From Margaritispora aquatica (Eukaryota > Ascomycota > Leotiomycetes > Helotiales > Discinellaceae), in the NCBI GenBank assembly GCA_007644065.1, contig VJWN01000001.1, positions 1-10,460 of the forward strand: DNA of 10,460 nucleotides, given 5' to 3'. The notes under the pieces were generated by a model. It was not told where the DNA came from. It made no database searches and worked only from the letters and a program-made list of their open reading frames with translations. The translations under genes were made by a program, and so were the position numbers. Shown here piece after piece: positions 1 through 8,330 of the stretch. How positions within the stretch are numbered: the stretch's first letter is position 1; the number at the start of each line of letters is the position of its first letter.

Positions 1-758
1 AAAAAATTAAAATATACTATATATATCTAACTTAACCTTTCTATACTACCCTTCTACTTTATTTCGAATTTAGGAAACTATAGTTAAAGTTAAGTAGAAG
101 GCTTTTCTTTTTCTCTAACTAATTTTTTAACTCCGAACTGAGTAAACCTGGTAAAACTAAAACAAAATAAATTATATTACTAATAAAAATATAGAAACCT
201 TGACTAAAGTTAATTTTTCGGTTAACGACGCTTGTCTACTATATATAAAACGAAACGTTATTTAAATATATATACGTCTAGACTTTTATTTTCGTTTAAA
301 TATTTATACTTTAGTAAGATTAATAGATAGAACCTAGTACTATTCCTTTATATTCTTGAAATAGAAGAGTTAATATTTACTAAACCCCGTTTTATTCTAG
401 AGTTAAAAATAATATAACCTTAACGGCTTTTCTAAGCTAATAATATATTTACGTTCCTAATCTGTTTAGCTAATAGTCAATCTTCGTTCTTTAATATTAA
501 TTTTAAATTATAATATTTTACTTAGTAATATAAATATATAATTTTTTAAGGGTATCTATAAATAAATATCTAAGCTTTGTTTTATTATACGTCGTAATTT
601 TAAAAAAGTAATTATTAAATTAAGTAAAGATTTAGCTCTTAGTCTAACTATATATAAGGTTATTAAGCCCTATTAGTATTACGGTATTAGTATATATAAC
701 CTCTTATAAAGCGGTAAAGAGGCTTAGGGTTATAGTAATATTAGGCTTAATAATAGAA
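1..758. other. AT-rich RIP-mutated sequence, no assignable gene
   Basis: Positions 1-120 contain no CA and no TG dinucleotide, while TA is very frequent and a few CG remain. This is the dinucleotide signature of RIP. On the + strand, roughly 130-270 reads fairly openly if TAA/TAG are treated as mutated Gln codons, including a short Asn-Asp-Ala-Cys-Leu-Leu run near 220-245. That is faintly like the end of a Copia-type reverse transcriptase, but the expected catalytic Asp pair is not visible in frame, so I do not assign it. No RNA gene, terminator or promoter was recognised. Confidence 0.6.
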
Positions 759-957
759 GCTTAATCGAATTTAAGTTTACGGTTATTAATACGTCTAATA
801 AATAGAAGCTTAGTATAGTTAAAGTTAAGTTACGATTATTAATACGTTTAGTAAATAGAGGCTTAGTCGAATTCAAGTTTATAATTATTGATACGTTCGG
901 TAAATAGGAGCTAAGTCGAATTCAAGTTTGTAATTATTAATATAGTTACCGCTTATA
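759..957 (+). repeat. Tandem repeat, ~49-bp unit x 4
   Basis: Four units begin at about 759, 808, 861 and 910 (spacings 49, 53 and 49). Each carries a version of gcttagtcgaattcaagttt followed by an attattaatacgtt-like segment. The third spacing is exact and the middle unit has a small insertion and more divergence. Only the last unit has a clear full counterpart in copy B (6250 onward); a detached part of a unit lies at 6001-6033. Confidence 0.75.
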
Positions 958-1149
958 CTCTCTTCTTATTACCGCTTATATCTATTCTTAACCTTTTGTC
1001 CCTACCCTTTTAAAGTTATCGACAGGCTTTTATTCTAGTAAGTAAAGTACTTATACTCTCCTCTCGCTATCGCTTACGTTTATTCTTAGCCTTTTGCTCC
1101 TACCCTTAGAATATTATTAACGGCCCTTCTTTCTTAAAAGTAAAATACT
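953..1149 (+). repeat. Tandem repeat, 98-bp unit x 2 (copy A)
   Basis: Two units start with ttatactctc at 953 and 1051, exactly 98 bp apart; the next junction is at about 1149-1150, where the 59/72-bp array begins. Each unit contains ctcgctatcgcttacgt- or similar, a cttttgctcctaccct-like segment, and a closing ttcttaaaagtaaa motif. The first unit is the more diverged. The same unit is present four times in copy B. Confidence 0.85.
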
Positions 1150-1927
1150 CGTATCTTAAGTTAGATTAACTACTTTGTAAAGTTTCTTTCTACGGCTCAA
1201 CAAAGGCTCGTATCTTCGGTTAGATCGACCACTTTATAGAGGTTCTTTCTACTACTTAGCGAAGGCTCGTATCTTCGGTTAGATCGACTACTTTGTAGAT
1301 TTTCTTTCTACTACTCAGTAAAGGCTTGTATCTTTAGTTAGATCGACCACTTTATGGAGTTTCTTTCTACTACTCCTTTCTACTACTCGGCGAAGGCTCG
1401 TATCTTTAGTTAGATTAACCACTTTGTAGAGTTTCTTTCCACTACTCCTTTCTACTACTCAGCGAAGGCTCGTATCTTTAGTTAGATTGACTACTTTGTA
1501 GATTTTCTTTCCACTATTCCTTTCTACTGCTCGGCGAAGGCTCGCACCTTTAGTTAGATCGACTACTTTATAGAGTTTCTATCCACTACTCAGCAAAGGT
1601 TCACATTTTTAGTTAGATCGACTACTTTATAGATTTTCTTTCTACTACTCCTTTCTACTACTCAGCGAAGGCTCGCACCTTTAGTTAGATCGACTAGTTT
1701 GTAGAGTTTCTGTCCACTACTCAGTAAAGGCTCGTATCTTTAGTTAGATTAACTACTTTATAGATTTTCTTTCTATTACTCCTTTCTACTGTTTAACGAA
1801 GGCTCGTATTTTTAGTTAGATCGACTACTTTGTAGAGTTTCTTTCTATTACTCCTTTCTACTACTTAACGAAGGCTCGTATCTTTAGTTAGATTAACCAC
1901 TTTATAAAGTTTCTTTCTACTACTCGG
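1150..1927 (+). repeat. Minisatellite, 12 units alternating 59 and 72 bp
   Basis: Units aligned on the ctcgtatctt motif start at 1150, 1209, 1268, 1327, 1399, 1471, 1543, 1602, 1674, 1733, 1805 and 1877. The spacings are 59, 59, 59, 72, 72, 72, 59, 72, 59, 72 and 72. The two lengths differ by exactly 13 bp, produced by an internal duplication of the ctttctactactc segment. Each unit contains the path ggctcg, tatcttt, agttagatcgac, cactttgtagagttt and ctactactcagcgaa. Units at 1543 and 1674 keep cgcacc where most have cgtatc, which looks like the pre-mutation state. Copy B contains only a single unit at the same place, so the array expanded in A or collapsed in B. Confidence 0.93.
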
Positions 1928-2565
1928 TAGTATTATATAGTAACTCGCGATTAGTTTTCTAGTAGTCTCGATAGTACTAATACTATTTATTATTAGTCTC
2001 TACTTTGACTAGGTTCGTTCTTAATTAGTAACTTACTTCTTTAGCTTCTTTAGCTACTTTAGTTACTTTCTAGATTTATAATTTTAGGAGGACTTCTATA
2101 AAGTAAGGATTCTAGTTAGATTTTAAGAGATATATATTATTATTTTTTTAGACTTAAGTTTGTTTTTAGAATTACTATACGTTTCGAACGTAATACTAGT
2201 CTACGATTACTTACGTTAGTCTTATTATTCTTATAGACGAACTTCTCCGAATTAAAGCCTTAGTATAAGGTACTAAGAATATACTTAGCTTAGATAAACA
2301 ATCTAGTAATACTTTCTTTTATCGTACCTTATATGTAATTTATACCTAAAAGCGAAACTTTTCTATATACTTACGTTATAGAAATATAAAAATCTACCTT
2401 TCCTTTATATTCGCTTAACTTTAACTTAGGTTATAACGATCTAATTTTATTTTATACTATAGCTCTTTAACGATCTAACTTAGACTCGAGTAAGAAGACT
2501 TTATTTTTATACGCTAGAGTATAATCTTAAGAACTAGTAACTTAATAAAGTAGTAGAAAGTATAT

Positions 2566-3291
2566 CTAAAAGTAATTACTAATTTACGTTTAATTAATAA
2601 TAGAACGTTATATTTTAATAAATACTAAGAAAATATAATTATAATTAATTAATAAAAGACTTAACTAGAAGTTAAGGCTAAACTTTAAATTTTTATATAA
2701 ATAATAAATATTATTTTTAAAATCTTTAGACTTTAAAAAATAATATAAGAGAGCTTTACTCTCTCTTCCTAATAGTATTTCTAGTACCTATAAGCTTTAT
2801 TTTATACCTCTACTATTTAATTACATTTAACGCTCCTTAACCTCTAGAATTATCTATCTTTTAAGTAGAAGAAAATCTAGCTAAAAGTTTAAAATCTTAC
2901 TATTCTAGTGTTCCTCTTACTCTTACTTTATATTATAAAGGATAAACTAGATAGAATTTAGTAATACTTAATTTAAGGATTATTACTTACTTAACTACCG
3001 TCATTAGTACTATAATATTATATTATTTACTAGGAATCCGAGCTAACTGGTAAATTGTCTATTTTCTATAAAAAACGTTAGCCAACTCCTAGTTTAAATA
3101 AGTAATAGAGAAGCCTAAGAACTACCACTAAGTTACTAACCTAGTATAGAAATCAGTCTATTTAAAATATATATATATTATTAAACTAATAACTTATATC
3201 TAGTTACTAAAACTACTTAACTTAGGTAATAAAGATTAGTCTACTTTAAGTTAGTAATATTAACGAAAGCTCGTGATTTACGTTAAAGTAA
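2566..3291. other. AT-rich spacer, no gene recognised
   Basis: The left part (2566-2720) is almost pure A/T with self-complementary taattaattaataaa-type runs. The right part (3000-3290) is slightly richer in G and C. Reading frames here are broken by many TAA/TAG codons and I could not choose one. A + strand frame beginning near 3017 stays readable if stops are treated as former Gln codons, but it competes with another frame of equal quality. No repeat with the rest of the window was noticed. Confidence 0.5.
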
Positions 3292-4320
3292 ACCAGGAAA
3301 TCTACTAGTATACCTGACTTAGATTACTCTCCTATTCTAAGCCCTCGCCTTACTTAGTCTGTTTTACCTATAGCTATAGATCTAGACAGGCACGAGCCGG
3401 AGAATCTAGTCGTTTTAAGAACTGATTTAAGGAACTACCACTAATAAAAGACAAATAAACTAAGGAAGACAACAGTAGGATACTAATATACACTACTATT
3501 CTCGACGGATTAGTAGAGGTACTATACTAAGCTATACGATAGTATACTTAAGGCTAGTAAGATCAATCCGGGCCCGCTATATAAGTAATAAACTAAGTAA
3601 ATAGAACACGCAATTATACTCTAAGCGTTAGACTTAGCTATTAGAAAGAAAAATAAAGCTAACTACTAGTATATAGTAATAAAAATAACTATATACGTAC
3701 TATCTCGCTTAATTTCCTTACTAAAGAAAACTCTATTACTAAGTAATACTAAGGAAAATATAGTTAGACTAAGGTTACTAAAGAGAGAGAAAGGTTAGGA
3801 TTAGATTATAAATAAGAGAAAGAATAAGAGTTTACGTATCTTTTATTAGTTAATAATTAGACTACGTTATTTCTTAAGATTTTTTCTTTATTAAGAACTT
3901 TATATAAGTAGATTTTTCTTTTCTTTCTTTACGCTTAATAATAAAAGGGAAGGTTTTAAGACTTTCTATAATTCCGAAGAGTTTTAGTTAGAACATCGAA
4001 GAGCTTTTAGCCGATATAAAATAAAAGAACAACAAGAAACTTCTACAAGTCTTAGAAGTAGTTTAGAAGATCTTAATTTCTCTAAGCTATAAAAAGACTT
4101 CGTAACCTTATAGCTTAACTAAGGCTACTCTATCTAAGCTAGAATCCCATCGCTCGTAAAACCTACGCTAGAAACTATACTACGATAAACAAAGGGTATT
4201 AAGAACTAAATAACTAGAAAGACTAACCGAGAGCTAAAACTAGAAGAAAAACTAGAAGTAACTTAAAAGAAACCTAATCAAGAACGCTTTTAATCTTCCT
4301 CCTCGTTCTTCGTATCTATA
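3292..4320 (+). pseudogene. Possible RIP-degraded gene, unknown product with charged helical C-terminus
   Basis: One + strand frame can be followed for about 340 codons without a frame change. I count about 25 in-frame stops, all TAA or TAG and none TGA, as expected if CAA/CAG codons were mutated. The middle part (about 3360-3500) reads as a mixed, protein-like sequence including Asp-Arg-His-Glu-Pro-Glu-Asn-Leu. The last third (about 3955-4320) is hydrophilic, rich in Lys, Arg, Glu and former Gln, with leucines spaced as in a helix or coiled coil. C-terminal parts of fungal pogo/Fot1-like transposases look broadly like this, but I see no DDE catalytic domain upstream, so no family is assigned. 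It converges with the minus-strand relic at 4397-5431. The caution is strong: TpA saturation lets other frames look readable too, so the strand and limits are tentative. Confidence 0.35.
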
Positions 4321-4396
4321 ACTATATAACTAAGAGGGATATTACTAAGGTTAAAATAGTAATAGTCAGCGATAGTATAGGAAATAGTAGACTAGC

Positions 4397-5431
4397 TTAA
4401 GAAGGACCGGCTAACGACTAGGAAGTACTAGGACGAGGAGTACTTGTATAGGACGAAGAACGCGAGGAAGGACGGCCGGAACTAAGAATATAACTAGCTT
4501 TAGTAGTAATACGAGGATACGTAGAGGAACGATTAGTACGAGTAATATCCTTTAGTAAAACCTCCCCCTCTACTACAGGCCTATCATCCTCCCTGTTCTT
4601 ATTCACGAAGAATAGTAGCTACTCCGGGGCGTAAGAGAGGAGGTTAAGAACCTAGAGTAGACTACTAACTTTAGAAATAGCCCCACGAAGACCGTCGCGA
4701 GTACGAAGGTTATACTTATAACTAAGATAAGTAAATTCGAAAGTACAGGTTTAGAGAATACTCTGGTCTATACTAGGACTATTAGTAAAGAGTCTTTATA
4801 AAAAGAAAGAAGAATATATATAGTAAGTATCTAAAAATAAATATCCCGAGGTATTATTAGCCTAGAGGTAATTAGCACAAGCCCTATTAAAAGTAGGACG
4901 GCTATCGATTCTCGAAGGACACGGCTAGGACTAGGCTACGTAGTCTTTAAACCAGCCGAAGCCATCGAGACAGTGATTACATGCTTACGGACCAGTAAGG
5001 ACGGTGCCAGTAACGTAGACGAGCCCAGCCTTCGCACGGTGACTTTACGTAATAACGTCGAAGCCCCCCCCAATACTATTCCTCAAGTATTCAAGATTAC
5101 AAAGAATATCTTAAGTAGTAATCTACTTCGAGTTAAGTCCGGGTATAAGCCTAGCTATCTCGTAAACTAACTCTAGAGAGATTTCTCGAAACGTAACCTA
5201 CGGCTAAGTTAGTAGAAAGATTAAGAAGCTAAGGATAAAGTAAGAGAAAAGGCTAGAAAAAGAGTAAAGTACTTGATCTCTCAAGTAGTACGGACGTCTA
5301 GGACCAAAAGAGCGACGACGATCTAGGTCATTACTACCATTTCTACCGCCACTACCTCTATAGCTTAAACCAAAGGCTCCGCCAGAACCTCCGCCTATAC
5401 CGCTAGTATAGCTACTAGGTTAATTAGACAT
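4397..5431 (-). pseudogene. RIP-broken gene for a cysteine-cluster protein resembling DUF3716
   Basis: Reading right to left, an ATG at 5431-5429 opens a 53-codon first exon rich in Gly, Ser and Arg, interrupted by one TAA at codon 4. A probable intron follows (5272-5204 or 5272-5198), then a single frame runs to about 4397 with about 14 TAA/TAG and no TGA. At 4981-4970 lies Cys-Asn-His-Cys, then nine residues including Gly-Phe-Gly-Trp-Phe, then Tyr-Val. At 4879-4841 lies Cys-Ala-Asn-Tyr, then eight positions, then Tyr. The spacing C-x2-C-x9-C-V and C-x2-C-x8-C, preceded by a Gly-Thr-Val segment, is what I know of the fungal DUF3716 cysteine domain. The three Tyr codons (4942-4940, 4870-4868, 4843-4841) are TAC or TAT where TGC or TGT would be expected, a typical RIP change. 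After the cluster comes a mixed region (about 4740-4610), a charged patch with Glu-Asp-Asp-Arg-Pro near 4590, and a Ser/Pro/Arg/Thr-rich tail (4490-4418). The function of the family is unknown to me, and a zinc-binding role is only inferred from the cysteines. The true stop may be the TAA at 4399-4397 or further left. The gene cannot make a full protein as it stands. Confidence 0.68.
5198..5272 (-). other. Probable spliceosomal intron in the cysteine-cluster relic
   Basis: On the minus strand a GTACTT donor follows codon 53 at 5272. A perfect TACTAAC branch site lies at 5214-5208, followed by TTAG (ending at 5204) and then CCGTAG (ending at 5198). Intron length would be 69 nt with the first acceptor or 75 nt with the second; both keep the frame. 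The first AG is only about five bases from the branch adenosine, so the second may be favoured. The enclosed translation is hydrophobic and unlike the exons on either side, and length and signals suit a filamentous fungal intron. Confidence 0.55.
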
Positions 5432-5525
5432 AGCTACTATAGCTCTAAAAGAAGGTCAAGAGAAGAACAAAAGTAAAGGTAAAGTAGATCTAAAAGAGAA
5501 CTTAAGTAAGAGAATATCTAAAGTC
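5432..5525 (-). promoter_or_regulatory. Pyrimidine-rich leader upstream of the cysteine-cluster relic
   Basis: On the minus strand the roughly 90 bases before the ATG at 5431 are rich in C and T (ttcttctcttgaccttcttt, for example), as is common just upstream of start codons in filamentous fungi. This supports the chosen start. No convincing TATA or activator site could be named, and the sequence is itself likely to be mutated. Confidence 0.3.
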
Positions 5526-5924
5526 TTAAATAGACTATAAACAGAAAGGAGGAAGTACTTACAAGAATAGTTTATTTAAAGAAGTAATTAAAAAGAAGAT
5601 TTAAAAAGGATAAATAAAATATTAAAAAGGTTAGAGTTAAAGTTATTATTAAGAAAAAAGTATAGAAGAAAGATAGAGGTTAAAGGAAAAAGAGGCCTTT
5701 CTTATACTTTTCTTCGACTTAGTTAAGGCTATAACTCTCGATATTTTTAAAGACTAAATTAAAGAAAGTATAAAGTATAAACGTAAATTAGACGAAGGCT
5801 TATAATTTAGAGTATATAAACCTATAACTCGAAACTATCCATAAGGACGAATTATTTCGTATAAAATCCTTATAAGTAAAGGTATAGAAGATACTATATT
5901 TATATATAGAGAGATTAGATTAAG

Positions 5925-5940
5925 CCTCTAATCTTAGAGG
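5925..5940. repeat. Short inverted repeat (6-bp stem, 4-base loop)
   Basis: cctcta and tagagg are exact reverse complements separated by four bases. An alternative 7-bp pairing, agattag at 5912-5918 with ctaatct at 5928-5934, overlaps it. There is no T-run or gene end beside it, so no terminator role is claimed. Confidence 0.35.
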
Positions 5941-6000
5941 ATACTTGCTCGAACTATTATAAGAGGGTTTTATTTACTTTTTCTTAGGAGAAGTAATTAG

Positions 6001-6033
6001 GTTTACGATTATTAATACGTTTAATAAACGGAG
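6001..6033 (+). repeat. Detached fragment of the 49-bp repeat unit
   Basis: This stretch (acgattattaatacgttta and neighbours) closely matches 831-860 within the 49-bp array of copy A. It lies about 215 bp before the first full module of copy B. It may mark the original left side of B, with the interval between being an insertion or a decayed part of the array. Confidence 0.6.
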
Positions 6034-6249
6034 TTCAGATAAGAGTAGATACTAAAACGTTTAATTAATAGTAAGACGAATATCTTCTTAATAGTAATAG
6101 TAAAGAGCTAGGTAATAATTACTAAGGTACGGAGTTTAACCGATAGTAAATAATCTATTTTAGTAATAACGGCGAAAGGGTTATAATTATAAGAAGTCTA
6201 GTATAGGACTCGGTTAAGGTCGAAGATATACTTTAAGTTCTTATATAGA

Positions 6250-7430
6250 GCTTAGTCGAATTTAAGTTTATAATTATTGATATAGCTACCGCTTATACTC
6301 TCCTCTCGCTATCGCTTACGTCTATTCTTCGTCTTTTACTCCTACCCTCTTAAAGTTATCGACGGGCCTTCTTTCTTAAAAGTAAAGTGCTTATACTCTC
6401 CTCTCGCTATCGCTCACGTTTATTCTTCGCTTTTTACTTCTACCCTCTTAAAGTTATTAACAGGCCTTCTTTCTTAAAAGTAAAGTACTTATACTCTCCT
6501 CTCGCTATCGCTTACGTCTATTCTTCGTCTTTTACTCCTACCTTCTTAAAGTTATCGATAGGCCTTCTTTCTTAAAAGTAAAGTACTTATACTCTCCTCT
6601 CGCTGTCGCTTACGTCTATTCTTAGCCTTTTACTCTTACCCTCGGAATATTATCGACAACCTTTTTTTTTTAAAAGTAAAATACTTATATCTTAAGTTAG
6701 ATTAACTACTTTATAAACTTTCTTTCTACTACTCGGTAGTATTATATAGTAACTCGCGATTAGCTTTCTAGTAGTCTCGATAGTACTAATACTACTTATT
6801 ATTAGCCTCTGCTTTGACTAGGTTCGTTCTTAATTAGTAGCTTGCTTCTTTAGCTTTTTTAGCTACTTTAGCTACTTTCCAGATTTGTAATTTTAGGAGG
6901 ACTTCTACTAAGGTAGGGATTCTAGCTAGATTTTAGATAATATATATCGTTATTCTTATAGACTTAGTTTTACTATAAATATATAATTATACGAAATAAG
7001 TAATCTAATAATACAGACTTTTATTAAATATAGTTTACTACTAGCTAACAAACGTTACTATTCTAAGTAATATTACACTATACACTAGTAAAATTAAATC
7101 TACCTGTCCTCTAAGGCTCTCGACCTTCAATACTAAAAATATACTCGGCTTAGATAAGTAATCTAGTAATACCTTCTTCTACCGTACCTGATACGTGACT
7201 TACTCCCGAAAGCGAAACTTTTCTATATACTTACGTCGTAGAAAGACAAAAATCTACCTTTCCGTCGACATTCGTTTAGGCTTTGACTTTAAGGCTGTAG
7301 CTATCTAATCTTTACTTTGTACTATCGGCTCTTTATCGACCTTACTTAGGCTCTAGTAGGAGGACTTTATTTTTATATATTAGTATATAATCTCTCTAAC
7401 TAGTAACTCGATAAAGTAATAGAGAGTATG
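6250..7430 (+). repeat. Dispersed direct repeat, copy B
   Basis: This is the second copy of the module order seen at 759-2565, in the same orientation and about 4.8-5.3 kb downstream depending on position. It holds one 49-bp unit (6250), four 98-bp units (6293-6684), one 59-bp-type unit (about 6686-6730), the post-array segment from 6731, and block 2 (7137-7430). The copies share sequence up to aaagtaatagagagtat, after which they diverge. Copy B keeps more CA and TG than A in places (for example gcctctgctttgac at 6806), so it is somewhat less mutated. The element type is unknown. Confidence 0.85.
6293..6684 (+). repeat. Tandem repeat, 98-bp unit x 4 (copy B)
   Basis: Units start with ttatactctc at 6293, 6391, 6489 and 6587, all exactly 98 bp apart; the next equivalent motif at 6685 marks the change to the 59-bp-type unit. 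Units differ from each other mostly by C/T and G/A changes. The fourth ends with a poly-T variant and an aatattatcgac segment also seen at the end of the second unit in copy A (1109-1121). The last unit is therefore the same in both copies and expansion was internal. Confidence 0.92.
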
Positions 7431-8330
7431 ACTAACTTCGTTATAGAAACGGATAAACGGAATACTATACATTTAGATTAGAGGGAAGAGTCTAGGGGCT
7501 CCAAGATTACGAATACCTTACTAGATCCAAAGCTAGATCCGAACCTACTAAAGCTTTAGGCGGAGTCTAATCCCGCGAATATTAGCTAAGACCTTAAGGA
7601 GAAACGTAAAGACATAATAAGCTAACGAATTATCCTAATCATTAGGAGAATATCGTTCAGCTAACGTAGTAGGAAGGGGATAGGTCTTAACTAATATAAC
7701 GAAGATAGTACGGATAGGATACTAGTACGCTAGATCGTGCTAGTGTGCTTAGATCTTAGCTTATATAGATAATAGGTCGTTCTAGACAAGTACCTCCTAT
7801 GTATATAAACCGCCCTCTAAGGTAATCTCTGGAACGAAAACGGGCTAGAGCTCGTGAGGAGTTCCCGTAGACGGTTAAGCGCCGGCTACAGATTTAGGGC
7901 ACTAGAAAAGGATCTTGCCCCGCCTCTTTTGTCTTAGAGAACGAGGCTAGCGCTACTTACGGAGTAGAAGATCACTTATTACGGCGGATAAGCGAGTACG
8001 GACGACACTATGTTCTAGTATAGCCTACATATATAGACGGAAGTCTTGCGATACTATGGCCAAGCGACAGGTATACGTAGGAGAAGTTAGGGAGATATCG
8101 TCTAGATTAGAACTAATAACGTATCTAATTATAGTAAGGTATAGCTCTAGAATACCGAAGACACGAGCGTAGGACGATATAGTCGTAGAAGAGATAGTTA
8201 GATTAAGATAGAAGTAAATCTCGAGAATTTAGATCGTAGGAACAAAGAGTAAAGGGAAGTAAAGAAAGTTACACGAGGTAGGCAGGACATTAACCACTTA
8301 TATAATAGAGGGTAGTTTGCTTACTAGTAA
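7431..8330. other. Less AT-rich island, probable degraded coding sequence of uncertain strand
   Basis: G+C is visibly higher than in the flanks, with gccggc, gcggcg and ggcgcc-like words and more surviving CA and TG around 7720-8070. On the + strand a frame from the ATG at 7428 can be followed to about 8270 with nearly all stops TAA/TAG. On the minus strand at least two frames are equally readable between about 8110 and 7600, one of them open over a longer run near 7960-7750. I could not choose a strand or recognise a family, so no product is given. The composition suggests a former gene body rather than spacer. Confidence 0.4.

Larger units (their letters stand above)
759..2565 (+). repeat. 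Dispersed direct repeat, copy A (with three internal tandem arrays)
   Basis: This segment is repeated in the same orientation as copy B at 6250-7430. Two blocks are clearly shared. Block 1 runs from the last 49-bp unit through the 98-bp units into the segment after 1922; for example the stretch around tagtaactcgcgattag recurs at about 6740. Block 2 is about 2276-2565 versus 7137-7430, including agcgaaacttttctatatac at 2351 and 7211. Between the blocks (about 2160-2275 versus 6970-7135) the copies do not align by eye. The order of modules is the same in both copies, but the number of tandem units differs strongly. Block 2 may once have been coding on the minus strand, since both copies there show a long frame interrupted mainly by TAA/TAG, but no family was recognised. 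Which side is the true end of the element is unclear; no target-site duplication was seen. Confidence 0.85.
5526..6249. other. Purine-rich to AT-rich intergenic sequence, no gene recognised
   Basis: The part at 5540-5700 is strongly purine-rich on the + strand (runs of gaag, aaaaag, gaaaga). The rest is ordinary RIP-like AT-rich DNA. It includes a stray 49-bp-type repeat fragment at 6001-6033 and a small hairpin at 5925-5940. The interval 6034-6249, next to copy B, has no evident partner next to copy A, so the two copies differ here by insertion, deletion or strong divergence. Confidence 0.45.

Noticed and set aside
130..300. Copia-type reverse transcriptase remnant
   Set aside because: A short Asn-Asp-Ala-Cys-Leu-Leu run is suggestive, but the catalytic Tyr-Val-Asp-Asp cannot be found in frame even allowing for RIP changes.
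1150..1927. CRISPR array
   Set aside because: The whole 59/72-bp unit repeats with no unique spacers, and the context is eukaryotic and RIP-mutated.
3292..4320. Pogo/Fot1 transposase identification
   Set aside because: Only the charged helical C-terminal character is similar; no DNA-binding or DDE domain is visible, so naming it would go beyond the evidence.
3955..4320. Minus-strand continuation of the cysteine-cluster relic to the left of 4397
   Set aside because: Beyond 4397 the minus frame turns hydrophobic and needs a frame change, while the + strand gives a more protein-like reading.
4418..4606. 62-codon minus-strand open frame treated as a separate small gene
   Set aside because: It begins at a GTG within a longer degraded frame and is best read as the Ser/Pro-rich tail of the relic at 4397-5431.
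4973..5170. 65-codon open frame on the + strand with an ATG
   Set aside because: It lies exactly antisense to the cysteine-cluster relic, which has a coherent frame, an intron and a family-like motif on the minus strand. The openness follows from the spared CA/TG patch there.
6387..6575. 62-codon open frame on the + strand
   Set aside because: It falls wholly within the 98-bp tandem array; 98 is not a multiple of three, so the frame shifts between units and the openness reflects the pyrimidine-rich repeat, not a protein.
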